Positions 49,162-58,311 of a DNA stretch of 64,000 nt are shown here, piece after piece; the first letter of the stretch is position 1; each line of letters opens with the position of its first letter. Location: positions 310,001 to 374,000 of the forward strand of contig NZ_JBAJHU010000002.1 of NCBI RefSeq assembly GCF_036867415.1. The letters run 5' to 3'. The notes under the pieces are model-generated. The model saw only the letters and a list, made by a program, of their open reading frames with translations. It made no database searches and was not told the origin of the DNA. The translations under genes were made by a program, and so were the position numbers. This DNA comes from Rossellomorea sp036867415. GTDB taxonomy: Bacteria > Bacillota > Bacilli > Bacillales > Bacillaceae_B.

Positions 49162-50520
49162 TTGAAAAGCCATAAATCCATACATGATAACTCTGAAATT
49201 AACATCGGTATCATTGGACCCGAAGAACTTGTCAATCAAACAAAAGAAACGTTAAAGTCATTTCCGAATTTCAAACCTTTTTTCGGGGTCATTAAACCCG
49301 GAAGCATCATTGCTGAAGTTGCAAAAGATTTAATGTATGACGTGGATGTCCTTATGTTCACCGAATATCATTTGTATAATCTGGCCAAACAGTTCCTTGA
49401 TCTGCCCATCCCGGTCCATCATGTCCCGCTGATGGGGACAGGATTATACAGATCCCTCTTTCTCATTAAAAACAACCATGGTTTGAAAAGCCTTTCGATT
49501 GATACCATTGAAAAGAAATATGTCGAAAAAATACTGGGCGAACTCGTAGAAGAAAATTATGAACTCCAGGTATTTCCGAAAAACTCTACCCCGCCGCTGA
49601 TCAGCGACATTGTCGATTTTCACATTGAGCATCATGAAAAGCTCGGCGCCATCGCCCTGACGGGTATCCAGGAAGTATCCAAGCGGCTGGCTGACATGAA
49701 CATCCCCTGCGAATGGGTCACACCGACCCAGCAGGATTTGATCGTTTCCCTTGAAAGAGCACTCCTCGCCACTGAGACGCGCAGAAACAAGGAATCTCAA
49801 ATCGTGTTCGGTTTGATCAACGTCGATGATTTCAAAAGTGTGACCGAAAAATATCATTCCGAGCACGATGTTCAATTATTGAAGCTAAACATTCAACAAA
49901 TGCTGCTCGATTACATCAAACAACTGGATGGCCATCTCATCAACCTGGGCGGTGAAGAATATTCCTTCATTACGACCCGGGGCATCTTCGAACGGGAAAC
50001 ACGCGGATACAAATTCATCCCGCTCCTTCAAGAGACCAACCAATCGATGGGCATTACCTTGAGCATCGGTGTCGGCTTCGGTTCGACAGCAGCGGAAGCG
50101 GGCAGCCATGCACGGCTGGCGCTCAGACAGGCCAAGGACTCCGGCGGGGATGTATGTTACATCGTCCGCGAAAACAGAAGCGTGCTGGGACCGGTGGATA
50201 TCACGACAAATTTGCAATACGAACGATACGACTTAGCCATCACCGACGCTGAATTATTGGACAGAGCGGAGAAAGCGGGAATGTCCGCATCTTATATGAC
50301 GAAGCTGATGGCCCGGGTTGAACGATATGGAATCGTTGATTATACGGCACAGGAACTGGCATCTACCCTCAATATTACGGTGAGGAGTGCCCACCGGATC
50401 CTGTTGAAATGGATGGATGCCGAACTTGTGGACATTGTCGGCGAGGAAAAATTAACCCATAAAGGCAGACCGCGCCGTATCTATCGCTTGAGTTTTACGA
50501 TGGATGAAGTGGTAAAGTAA
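49162..50520 (+). CDS. Transcription regulator with GGDEF-like domain and C-terminal winged helix
   Basis: 452-residue protein. The N-terminal half (about 10-190) is an alpha/beta domain starting INIGIIGPEELV, like response or substrate-binding folds. The middle (about 210-355) is a nucleotide-cyclase-like fold: FGLINVDDF, GGEEY at residues 263-267 in the GGDEF position, GITLSIGVGFG and ARLALRQAKDSGGD. A wHTH follows (YTAQELASTLNITVRSAHRIL and a wing with KGRPRRIYRL). The TTG at 49162 is spaced eight bases from GGGAG. It is divergent from the eleven-gene operon and flanked by its presumed operators. The domain combination is unusual. I infer that it controls the whole sugar locus. Confidence 0.82.
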   Translation: MKSHKSIHDNSEINIGIIGPEELVNQTKETLKSFPNFKPFFGVIKPGSIIAEVAKDLMYDVDVLMFTEYHLYNLAKQFLDLPIPVHHVPLMGTGLYRSLFLIKNNHGLKSLSIDTIEKKYVEKILGELVEENYELQVFPKNSTPPLISDIVDFHIEHHEKLGAIALTGIQEVSKRLADMNIPCEWVTPTQQDLIVSLERALLATETRRNKESQIVFGLINVDDFKSVTEKYHSEHDVQLLKLNIQQMLLDYIKQLDGHLINLGGEEYSFITTRGIFERETRGYKFIPLLQETNQSMGITLSIGVGFGSTAAEAGSHARLALRQAKDSGGDVCYIVRENRSVLGPVDITTNLQYERYDLAITDAELLDRAEKAGMSASYMTKLMARVERYGIVDYTAQELASTLNITVRSAHRILLKWMDAELVDIVGEEKLTHKGRPRRIYRLSFTMDEVVK

Positions 50521-50526
50521 GTATGG

Positions 50527-50558
50527 AATAGAATCCGGGCTGTTGTCCGGATTCTATT
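50527..50558. terminator. Bidirectional terminator
   Basis: AATAGAATCCGG and CCGGATTCTATT form a perfect 12-pair stem between the regulator and the convergent Gfo/Idh gene. Confidence 0.92.
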
Positions 50559-51471
50559 TTCGTTTCAATCCACCATTCAATCCGACCGGGAACCCTGAGA
50601 CCCTGCTTTCATTTGCCGCCTCGATAAAACGGATGACCTCAAGCGTTTCACTGATCCTGACTTTCGGACTTCCGTCGTTAAAGAAGCCAATGACCTGTTC
50701 CAGCAGACTGGCATAAAAGGGCTTGGGATGTGACCCGATATCGACATATTCCGTCCCTTTTTCAAAATGGACGAGCGCCCCGAATTGTTGATTGCCGGAC
50801 CGGTTTCCCCTGACTGTTCCAAACCTGCCATCTTTCCACCTGCCGACCAAGCAATCGTGGGGGCCGCTGGATTCAACGGTGACCGCTTCCGCCCCTTCCC
50901 CCAATATGGAAAAAAGCATTTCGACAGCATGAATACCGTACCAGAAATACCCCTGACCGCCTTGAAGCTCCATCGGTCCAAAGCAATCTGCCCCGATAAT
51001 TTCACCTCTGTCAGACCTGGTTAACACCTGCCTCAATCCCTCAGCAAAACGCAGGGCTGAAGCACTCATGATCGGTGTTCCGTGTGTACGGGCCAATGCC
51101 GTCATTTCTTCAGCATCTGCAGCACTCAAACTGAATGGTTTGTCGATGAATACGGGCTTTTTATAACCGGCCAACCTGCGGAACTGTTCCAAGTGGCTGC
51201 CTCCGTCAACGGATTCCAGCAGGATGGCATCTGTCCGGTCTGCTGCTTCCTCGAGTGTGTCCACGATTTCCACCCCATGCCGGCGTACCTCTTCTGTTAT
51301 TTTCCCGATCCTTGATAAACTGAGTTCAAAGCCGGGCGATCCCCCCGGAAAAGCCTTGACTACTCTTCCTCCCCGGACATGGTGATCCCCGCCTGCATCG
51401 TTCAATAATCTGGTAAAAGCCGCGGCATGGGATGTATCCAAACCCACCATGCCAATTTTGAGATTTTTCAC
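50554..51471 (-). CDS. Gfo/Idh/MocA-family oxidoreductase 4
   Basis: 305-residue, shorter and more divergent member. The start GMVGLDTSHAAAFTRLLNDA replaces the usual GxGxxG, IDKPFSLSAADAEEM takes the place of EKP, and WYGIHAVEMLFSILG stands in the catalytic region. The GTG at 51471 follows AAAGGCGG. It is last in the ABC transporter operon, so it probably acts on the imported sugar. Confidence 0.85.
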   Translation of the reverse strand: MKNLKIGMVGLDTSHAAAFTRLLNDAGGDHHVRGGRVVKAFPGGSPGFELSLSRIGKITEEVRRHGVEIVDTLEEAADRTDAILLESVDGGSHLEQFRRLAGYKKPVFIDKPFSLSAADAEEMTALARTHGTPIMSASALRFAEGLRQVLTRSDRGEIIGADCFGPMELQGGQGYFWYGIHAVEMLFSILGEGAEAVTVESSGPHDCLVGRWKDGRFGTVRGNRSGNQQFGALVHFEKGTEYVDIGSHPKPFYASLLEQVIGFFNDGSPKVRISETLEVIRFIEAANESRVSGFPVGLNGGLKRK

Positions 51472-51502
51472 AATCCGGCCGCCTTTCTATCAATCTTCTG
51501 CA

Positions 51503-52306
51503 CTATTTAAGCCCTGACATCTGGATCCCTTCCGTGAAATAACGCTGGAAGAACAAGAAAATCAGGAAGGTCGGGATGAAGGATAATGTCGAACCGGCCA
51601 TTTCGATCCCGAAGTTCCCTTCCTTCCCAAGAATGGATGCCAAACCGACTGTCACCGGGAACATTTCTTCTCTTGTCATATAGATCAACGGCTGGAATAG
51701 ATCATTCCAGTTGGAGATGAACGAGAACGTACCGACTGTTGCGACGACAGGGATCGATAAAGGCAGAATCACTTTAAAGAACACCTTTATATCATTCGCC
51801 CCGTCGATGCGGGCCGCTTCTTCCAAATCATTCGGGATGCTTTGCAGGAACTGGCGGACAAGGAAAACACCCATGATTCCCCAAAGCTCTGGAATGATCA
51901 AAGCCCAATATGTGTTAATCCAACCGAAGTCAGCAAACATGATGTACTTCGGAATGATGAGCAGCTGCTGCGGAATCATGATGACGGCCATGAACACCCA
52001 GAAAATGATCTCGCGTCCCGGGAATTGCTTCTTTGCAAAAATGTATCCAAGTATCGCACAAAACAACATCTGGCTGAACACCGGTACAATCGTGATAACA
52101 ACCGAGTTGAAGATCCACCGCACGAACATGCCGTTTCCAATCAAGTATGTGTAGTTGCTCAAAGTGGGATCTTCCGGTATCCAGAATAACGGATCCAATA
52201 ACGCATACTGCATATCTTTAAAAGACCCTAATGCCATAATGATAAACGGCAGAAGGAAACATAAAGCCAATATCGTTAAAGCGGCATATTTAATGATCTT
52301 GCCCAT
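51503..52306 (-). CDS. ABC sugar transporter permease (MalG/UgpE type)
   Basis: 267-residue inner-membrane protein with six spans and the EAA-loop EEAARIDGANDIKVFFKVILP near residue 165. It is the second permease of a carbohydrate uptake-1 ABC importer. ATG at 52306 follows AAGGAGGGTG. No ATPase gene lies in the operon; such systems commonly share MsmK/MsmX-like ATPases encoded elsewhere. Confidence 0.93.
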   Translation of the reverse strand: MGKIIKYAALTILALCFLLPFIIMALGSFKDMQYALLDPLFWIPEDPTLSNYTYLIGNGMFVRWIFNSVVITIVPVFSQMLFCAILGYIFAKKQFPGREIIFWVFMAVIMIPQQLLIIPKYIMFADFGWINTYWALIIPELWGIMGVFLVRQFLQSIPNDLEEAARIDGANDIKVFFKVILPLSIPVVATVGTFSFISNWNDLFQPLIYMTREEMFPVTVGLASILGKEGNFGIEMAGSTLSFIPTFLIFLFFQRYFTEGIQMSGLK

Positions 52307-52330
52307 TTTTCACCCTCCTTTTCGCGGTGA

Positions 52331-53284
52331 TTAATAATATTTCGTTTCCTGACCCATATACTTCCGCTGAATGAGCGAGATGACCAGGATAATAAAGAAC
52401 AATACATAGGAAAGGACTGCAGCATAGCTTAAATTCAGACCACCGAAACCTTGCTGGTACAAGTAAAACACAATCGTAGTTGTCGCATAGTTCGGACCGC
52501 CGCCCGTCAGGAGGAACGTGGAGTCGAATATCTGGAACGAACCGATGGTCGTGATGATCGCGACATAAAAATGAATCGGTTTCAATAGAGGGAAGGTGAT
52601 AGACCAAAAGATACGGAATGGCGTGGCACCGTCGATTTTTGCCGATTCGTAAAGCTGCTTGTCGATCGACTGCAGACCTGCAAAGTAATAAATCATCGTA
52701 CTTCCCGCCACTTTAAAAATACTTAATCCGGCAAGAACGATCAGTGCCTGGCTTGAATCAGATAAAAAAAGCTGCGTATCGATACCGAATTGACTTAACA
52801 GGTAGTTCACCATCCCTGATTCGGTCCCTCTGAACAGCCATCCCCATATACCGGCGATGATGACAAAGGATGTGACAACGGGCAGAAAGAAAATCCCTTT
52901 AAAGAAGCTTTTCATCCATACACCTGAGTTTATGATCAAGGCCAGGATCAACCCGAGTGCCATGGTCGGTACAATATAGTACAACGAGAATAGAACCGTG
53001 TTCCAGATGGCCTTCCATGCCAGTTTATCTTCCAAAAACCTCATCCAGTGTTTAAGCCCCACAAATTCAGGGTCACCGATGATTTTCCAGTCCAAAAACG
53101 TCAATACAAAACTGAACGCAAACGGAAATATTTGAAAAATCAAGAAGTGAATCAATGTCGGGATAAGAAAGATATACACAATCGCGTTCCGATCCCATTC
53201 ACGCTTGATTCTTGTTTTCAAAGGCAATTTTTTTTTGTTCATTTTCAGTTCACGTTTAACCGTCTCTGTGTTAATCAGTTTCAT
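52331..53284 (-). CDS. ABC sugar transporter permease (MalF/UgpA type)
   Basis: 317-residue permease with six spans and the EAA loop YESAKIDGATPFRIFWSITFPLL. The N-terminal basic segment (KKKLPLKTRIKREWDRN) is cytoplasmic. The start is uncertain: ATG at 53284 lies very close to AGAAGG, and a GTG lies one codon before. It follows the binding-protein gene after a hairpin. Confidence 0.92.
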   Translation of the reverse strand: MKLINTETVKRELKMNKKKLPLKTRIKREWDRNAIVYIFLIPTLIHFLIFQIFPFAFSFVLTFLDWKIIGDPEFVGLKHWMRFLEDKLAWKAIWNTVLFSLYYIVPTMALGLILALIINSGVWMKSFFKGIFFLPVVTSFVIIAGIWGWLFRGTESGMVNYLLSQFGIDTQLFLSDSSQALIVLAGLSIFKVAGSTMIYYFAGLQSIDKQLYESAKIDGATPFRIFWSITFPLLKPIHFYVAIITTIGSFQIFDSTFLLTGGGPNYATTTIVFYLYQQGFGGLNLSYAAVLSYVLFFIILVISLIQRKYMGQETKYY

Positions 53285-53315
53285 CACCTTCTTTTTATGT
53301 AAGTTAGGAAACAGA

Positions 53316-53345
53316 GAGTACCAATCTCGATTGAGATCAGTACTC
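53316..53345 (-). other. Intergenic hairpin after the binding-protein gene
   Basis: GAGTACCAATCTC and GAGATCAGTACTC pair almost completely. There is no T run. It is typical of mRNA-processing hairpins that keep binding-protein mRNA above permease mRNA. Confidence 0.65.
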
Positions 53346-53358
53346 CCTGTCTAAAACT

Positions 53359-54612
53359 CTATTGCTTTGCAAGTTCCGCTTTTATTGCTTCTGCAGCTGC
53401 ATCCGCTGCTTCCTCAGGCGTTTTCTCCCCTGCCATCATCGTTTGCACCTCAGCCTGGATGCCCGGCATGATGGAACGGCCGATCGGGTGGATGACCCCT
53501 GGCTGTGCATATTGCGTATACTCAGAAAGCTGACTTAAATATTCCTGATCATCAAAGATATCCTTCGCTGATTCACGGGCCGGAATGTACTGAGTCAGTG
53601 TATTGAATTTACGCTGGTTTTCAGCATTCGTGACCACTTTGATAAACTCGGCTGCTGCATCCGGGTTGTCAGTATTGGAAGGAACCACGAACATTCCCGT
53701 TGTGCCATATGTGGCCTGTTCTTTATGTTTCAGCGGCGGAGCAATGACGAAATCGAGTCCGCTCTTTTGCAGATTTGTCAATGATATCCCTGACCCTTGT
53801 ACAGCCAGCATTTTACCGCCGTTCCATAAGGCATCATGTTCCATTGCTGTTACGGAATCCTCTGGAATCCAGCCTTTTTCATACATATTGTTAATGAATT
53901 TGAAAGCTTCCACTCCCGCTTCATTATTGATCTTCACTTCATCATCCTGGGTAATGACTTCCCCTCCGGCTTGCCATAAGAATGGATACAATGTTCCGTT
54001 CATGGAACCCCCGCCCTGATAGCTGAGTGCGTAGAATCCTTTGTCTTTCGCTTTTTCAGCCCATGCAGAGAACTCATCCCATGTTGCAGGGAGATTCTCG
54101 GGGTCTTCCCCGATTGATTTGATTACTTCTTTATTGTAGAAGAGCGTGTAGGCTTCCTGTAGGATTGGAAGTCCGTACGTTTTATCCTTCCATTTGGTCG
54201 ACAGCAATGCTGTATCGACAAAGTCATCCATATCGTTATCTTTCAAATATGGGTCGAGTTCAAGGAGCATTCCTTCATTCGCGTATTGAGGCATTTGATC
54301 CGGAATCGCATAAAACACGTCAGGACCGTTGTTGGCAGCTAAAGCGGTCAATACTTTTTGGTCACGGTTTGCCCAAGGAATGGTTTCAATTTTCACTTCT
54401 ACATCAAATTCTTCCTGGTAGGATGCAACGATTTCATCCCACATCTTTTTCTCGGCATCCGCATCACTCGTATAAGGATGGACCCAGACCGTGATCTCAC
54501 CGGAAACCTCGCCGTCCCCTGCCTTTCCTCCTGTCTTTTCATCCTTTGAGCTGCATGCCGCCATCAGGAAGAGACCCATGACCAACACCAAGAGAAACGT
54601 CAATTTTTTCAT
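53359..54612 (-). CDS. ABC sugar transporter solute-binding lipoprotein
   Basis: 417-residue extracellular lipoprotein of the family 1 sugar-binding class. The signal peptide ends with the lipobox LMAACSS, the cysteine being lipidated. It then shows the SBP features GEITVWVHPYTSD, ALAANNGPDVFYAIP and LYPFLWQAGGE. The ATG at 54612 follows AAAAGGGGATC; an upstream extension to 54672 lacks a ribosome site. It is the first gene of the four-gene ABC operon, behind the AGACAAGTCT operator at 54833. Confidence 0.93.
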   Translation of the reverse strand: MKKLTFLLVLVMGLFLMAACSSKDEKTGGKAGDGEVSGEITVWVHPYTSDADAEKKMWDEIVASYQEEFDVEVKIETIPWANRDQKVLTALAANNGPDVFYAIPDQMPQYANEGMLLELDPYLKDNDMDDFVDTALLSTKWKDKTYGLPILQEAYTLFYNKEVIKSIGEDPENLPATWDEFSAWAEKAKDKGFYALSYQGGGSMNGTLYPFLWQAGGEVITQDDEVKINNEAGVEAFKFINNMYEKGWIPEDSVTAMEHDALWNGGKMLAVQGSGISLTNLQKSGLDFVIAPPLKHKEQATYGTTGMFVVPSNTDNPDAAAEFIKVVTNAENQRKFNTLTQYIPARESAKDIFDDQEYLSQLSEYTQYAQPGVIHPIGRSIMPGIQAEVQTMMAGEKTPEEAADAAAEAIKAELAKQ

Positions 54613-54832
54613 GAATGATCCCCTTTTCTTATTTGTTTTTTTAAAACTGAAAATACTGCCGAGATTCTTCATCCACCCCCTTGAATTCTGTAACAGCTTA
54701 GGTAAATGCTGTCATTGTTCAGGTTTCCTTTTTTGTAGAATGAACGTTGATGTTCCAATGATGTGCTGGAATTGTAAAAATATTCATAACCTTTCCTCAA
54801 GTCTAATTTGTTTTTTATAAAGAGACAAGTCT

Positions 54833-54842
54833 CTTAATTGTC
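54833..54842. promoter_or_regulatory. AGACAAGTCT operator, ABC operon/yesL divergent region
   Basis: It extends to the 14-base palindrome AGAGACAAGTCTCT (54831-54844) and is followed by TAATTGTCTTTAATG, as at 49026. It lies between the binding protein (minus) and the YesL-type gene (plus). Confidence 0.75.
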
Positions 54843-54951
54843 TTTAATGCAAACCAGAAAAATATACGTGAAAGAATTTTGAATAATAAGAAAACCATTG
54901 CAATGCATTTAAATCGTAACGTATAGTAAAGTCACAGAAGGAGTGAGAATT

Positions 54952-55593
54952 TTGGGAGGATGGGACAGGTTCAATTCAATCGTATACGGTATGCTGAAGC
55001 TTGCATATCTCAATCTGCTGTGGATTTTATTCACCTTGACCGGCCTGGTGATATTCGGCCTTTTCCCCGCCACGATCGCGATGTTCACCATCGTTCGAAA
55101 GTGGCTGCAGCGGGCGGATGAGGTCCCTGTATTCCGTACATTTTGGCATACATATAAGAAAGAGTTCATAAGATCGAACGGCTATTCTCTTCTTTTCATT
55201 GGAATTGGATATATTCTCTACTATGACTTTACATTTATCAGCCTGAACAGCGGCAGACTTACTTTCCTTGTTCCGGTGCTTGTGCTGATTTTGATCGGCT
55301 GCATCATCACTCTGCTTTTTTTCTTCCCTGTATACGTTCATTTTGAACTGCCTTTCTTCAAGACATTAAAACAGACACTGCTGATCGCGTTGACTTCGCC
55401 GTTTGAGGCCATTCAAATTCTTGCCGCCGCCTGCCTTTTATACGGAGCCATCTCTCTCCTGCCCGGCATCATCCCCCTCTTTACAGGAAGTGTCCTATCG
55501 ATCGCAGTGATGTGGATCAGCCTGAGGGCATTTGAAAAAGTGGAGAAGAGAAAAATGAGCAATGTGAATTCGAAACAGCAGCATAGAGGATAA
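54952..55593 (+). CDS. YesL-like DUF624 membrane protein
   Basis: 213-residue membrane protein with five spans. The start MGGWDRFNSIVYGMLKLAYL and the LWILFTLTGLVIFGLFPAT block are typical of the YesL/DUF624 family, which accompanies polysaccharide ABC importers in Bacillus and Paenibacillus. The TTG at 54952 is eight bases after AGAAGGAG and matches the family start better than the GTG at 54943. It is divergent from the ABC operon. The molecular role is unknown. Confidence 0.88.
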   Translation: MGGWDRFNSIVYGMLKLAYLNLLWILFTLTGLVIFGLFPATIAMFTIVRKWLQRADEVPVFRTFWHTYKKEFIRSNGYSLLFIGIGYILYYDFTFISLNSGRLTFLVPVLVLILIGCIITLLFFFPVYVHFELPFFKTLKQTLLIALTSPFEAIQILAAACLLYGAISLLPGIIPLFTGSVLSIAVMWISLRAFEKVEKRKMSNVNSKQQHRG

Positions 55594-55606
55594 TCAAAAT
55601 ATGCAG

Positions 55607-55629
55607 AACCGCCTGGCTGGCGGTTTTTT
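55607..55629 (+). terminator. Terminator of the YesL-type gene
   Basis: AACCGCC, loop TGGCT, GGCGGTTTTTT. Confidence 0.9.
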
Positions 55630-55726
55630 CTATTTAATAAACACCCAAAACTTCGCAAGGACTAAATACCCGAACAACCCCTTCGCACGCAGGTATTACG
55701 ACCCATCTAACATTACGACCATTAAA

Positions 55727-55736
55727 AGACTTGTCT
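55727..55736. promoter_or_regulatory. AGACTTGTCT operator upstream of the second beta-propeller gene
   Basis: A perfect AGAC-TT-GTCT dyad preceded by TTAAA, 190 bases before the start at 55927. A weaker cre-like GGAAAGCGCTTACT follows at 55814-55827. Confidence 0.65.
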
Positions 55737-55926
55737 CCCAGGTTCTAAATCAATAAAAATAGGAATAACAGCAGACGATGCTTTCATACAGGCAGGGTAC
55801 CATCCTCAATATGGAAAGCGCTTACTCAGATGATACACAGGAATTTATATGCAGTCAGAAAGGCGGTGTAAGTAAGTTTTTTTACGATGAAGTGTTCGCA
55901 ATCGAATATCCAGAGGAGATGGGAGA

Positions 55927-58152
55927 ATGAAGAAGAAAGTGAAAGTGCTTTGTTTTGTTTCATTGGCTTTTATCATGATGATCGGCTCCATGTTCGCACC
56001 GGCTGGCCCGGCTGCTGCTCAAACGGACAGCAGTTTTGGTGAGCCTGTCAATCTCGGTCATCATATCGAGAGTGTCGCTGTGTATGATTCCGCATACGGC
56101 AAGGAAAATGGTCATGACGTCATGTATACTACGGCTTCAGGGCATCCGGCCATTTTTCAGGTAGTCGACCTTGAAACCAAGGAAGTACTAAGGACTTATC
56201 CTCTTGAGGGTACGGGATCAGTCTGGACCCATATCAAGGTGCCGAATGGAAATGTCTATATCGGCGGAAACGGGTATTTATATGAGTATTCACCAGAAAC
56301 ACAGGAAGTAAAGAATGTCGGCAGTATAGGAGAAACAGTCGTATACGGGCTTTCCTATGATGAAGAAGGCCGCATCTACTTCGGATCTTATCCTAATGCG
56401 AAAGCAGGGATGTACGATCCAAGTACCGGTGAAATGAGAGATTACGGCACGGTGGCTCCCGGGCAGAGCTACACCCGTTCCACTGCCTATCACAATGGAT
56501 ATTTATACCTTGGCGTCGGTGTTGATAACCGTATGGTCAAGCTTGATGTGGAGACCGGCGAGTATGAGACAATCGCACTGCCGGATCATGTCATCCAGGG
56601 AACCAGCGTCTGGCAGATGGATGCGTTCGGTGACTATATTGTGGCAGGTGTCGGCGGCGGGGATAACTCGCTTCTGTTTTACAACACGAAAACGAACGAG
56701 TGGGAAGATACTTACTATGAAAACAATAGAGGTCTCAGGCTCATCCAGGGGCTTCCGGGAAGTAATAAAGCCTATTTCCAGCAAGGCGGACGGATCATGG
56801 AAATTGATTACGAAACACTCCAGGCTGTAGACACAGGGGTCCGGTTCGGGACATTCATCCGGAATACAACATGGGTGGAGCTTGAGGACGATCCCGATTT
56901 TCCAGGTTATTCACTGGTGACCGTCCAATTCGCCGGGCAAGTCACGTTCATGAACCTCGAAACAAAGAAAGTAAAAACGATTCAGTATCCGGTGGCAGGG
57001 AATCCGATACCGATTCAGACAATGGAAAAAGGACCGGACGGCCATATGTATATGAGCGGCTATCCGGGTGGAAAAGGGGCGGTCTATCGCACGGGTGACG
57101 ATACTTCCGAAATGTTCACACTCGGACAGGCTGAGGGCATGGCTGCGATCGGCGACAACATGTATTTCGGTGTCTATTCAGGGGCAACCGTCTTTGAGAT
57201 GGACACAACCAAGGATACGTTCGCACCGAAACAAATCTTTGATATCCCCCATCAGGACAGACCGTTTGAGATGGAACCGGTAAATGAGAAGCTCTATATC
57301 GGCACCATCCCTGATTACGGTAAACTTGGCGGATCACTGACAATCGTCGATCCATCAGCTCCTCAAAGCTCGCAAGTATTTGAAAACGTCATTCATAACC
57401 AGGCAATTGTCGGTCTTGCTGAAAACGGAGAAAAGCTGTACGGCTCCACCACGGTTGCAGGCGGACTCGGAATTGATCCGACGGAAGAAGCAGCGAAAAT
57501 CTTCGTTTGGGATCTGGAGAAGAATGAAGTCATCACTGAATTTGTTCCGGACATCCCAGGATTGGACTACAGCCCCCGCATGATCAGCGGCATGAGTGTC
57601 GGTCCCGACGGACTTTTATGGTCGGCAGCCGACGGGACCATTTTTGCCATGGACCCTGAAACGTTAGAAGTGGTGAAAAGCAAGACCATTTATGAAGACG
57701 TGACCAATTATGGAAGATGGCGCCCTATCCACATCCGCTGGGATGATAACGGAGTGATGTATACAACGCTCGCGGGTAAATTGACGGCAATCGACCCTGA
57801 TTCGCTTGATTCTGAAACCCTCGCTGAAACAGAACTCATGACAGTGGGTGAGGACGGGAACATCTACTATACCGTCAGCAGCGATTTGATGCGTATCGAT
57901 GTGTTGGAAAATACGCTCGAATCCGCCAGAGACCTGATCATCCAGGAAGGGCAGGATGGAAACATCAAACACTCAGTGGAAAAACAACTGGTCAACTCGC
58001 TTAAACAGGCAATCCACCATCGTGACAAAGGAGATGTCGATCAAGCCGCTAAACATCTTCAAAAAGCGTTGGATCAGCTGAGAAAAGCCAAGGATGCTGA
58101 TGTTGAGAACGATTTAACGATAAAGCTCGCTCTCGGGACCGTTGAGCTGTGA
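55927..58152 (+). CDS. Secreted beta-propeller protein with C-terminal FIMAH domain
   Basis: 741-residue exported protein. A signal peptide (1-34, APAGPAAAQ end) is followed by a beta-propeller with repeated Y-x-G-G/Y-x-G-S blades (about 40-655, e.g. VYIGGNGYLYEYSPETQEV). A C-terminal helical FIMAH domain (about 660-725, HSVEKQLVNSLKQAIHH) completes it. It is a shorter paralogue of 34150-37209. Shared blocks are DYGKLGGSLTIVD, TTVAGGLGIDPTEE and RWRPIHIRWDDNG. No catalytic motif is recognised. ATG at 55927 after AGAGGAGATGGGAG. It is monocistronic with a terminator behind. Confidence 0.85.
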   Translation: MKKKVKVLCFVSLAFIMMIGSMFAPAGPAAAQTDSSFGEPVNLGHHIESVAVYDSAYGKENGHDVMYTTASGHPAIFQVVDLETKEVLRTYPLEGTGSVWTHIKVPNGNVYIGGNGYLYEYSPETQEVKNVGSIGETVVYGLSYDEEGRIYFGSYPNAKAGMYDPSTGEMRDYGTVAPGQSYTRSTAYHNGYLYLGVGVDNRMVKLDVETGEYETIALPDHVIQGTSVWQMDAFGDYIVAGVGGGDNSLLFYNTKTNEWEDTYYENNRGLRLIQGLPGSNKAYFQQGGRIMEIDYETLQAVDTGVRFGTFIRNTTWVELEDDPDFPGYSLVTVQFAGQVTFMNLETKKVKTIQYPVAGNPIPIQTMEKGPDGHMYMSGYPGGKGAVYRTGDDTSEMFTLGQAEGMAAIGDNMYFGVYSGATVFEMDTTKDTFAPKQIFDIPHQDRPFEMEPVNEKLYIGTIPDYGKLGGSLTIVDPSAPQSSQVFENVIHNQAIVGLAENGEKLYGSTTVAGGLGIDPTEEAAKIFVWDLEKNEVITEFVPDIPGLDYSPRMISGMSVGPDGLLWSAADGTIFAMDPETLEVVKSKTIYEDVTNYGRWRPIHIRWDDNGVMYTTLAGKLTAIDPDSLDSETLAETELMTVGEDGNIYYTVSSDLMRIDVLENTLESARDLIIQEGQDGNIKHSVEKQLVNSLKQAIHHRDKGDVDQAAKHLQKALDQLRKAKDADVENDLTIKLALGTVEL

Positions 58153-58161
58153 TTTAGTAGA

Positions 58162-58201
58162 AAGAACCCGGATTGGTGCACTGGCACCGATCCGGGTTCT
58201 T
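58162..58201. terminator. Terminator after the second beta-propeller gene
   Basis: AAGAACCCGGAT and ATCCGGGTTCTT form a 12-pair stem, usable in both directions between convergent genes. Confidence 0.9.
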
Positions 58202-58311
58202 CTGATTTATACATTTCCTTGCGTTTACCGTTTTAGGTATTTCGATTTACGGACGATAAGATTTAACTATATTCATCCCACCGATTTACCGGCATTTCGT
58301 TGTCAATTTCC

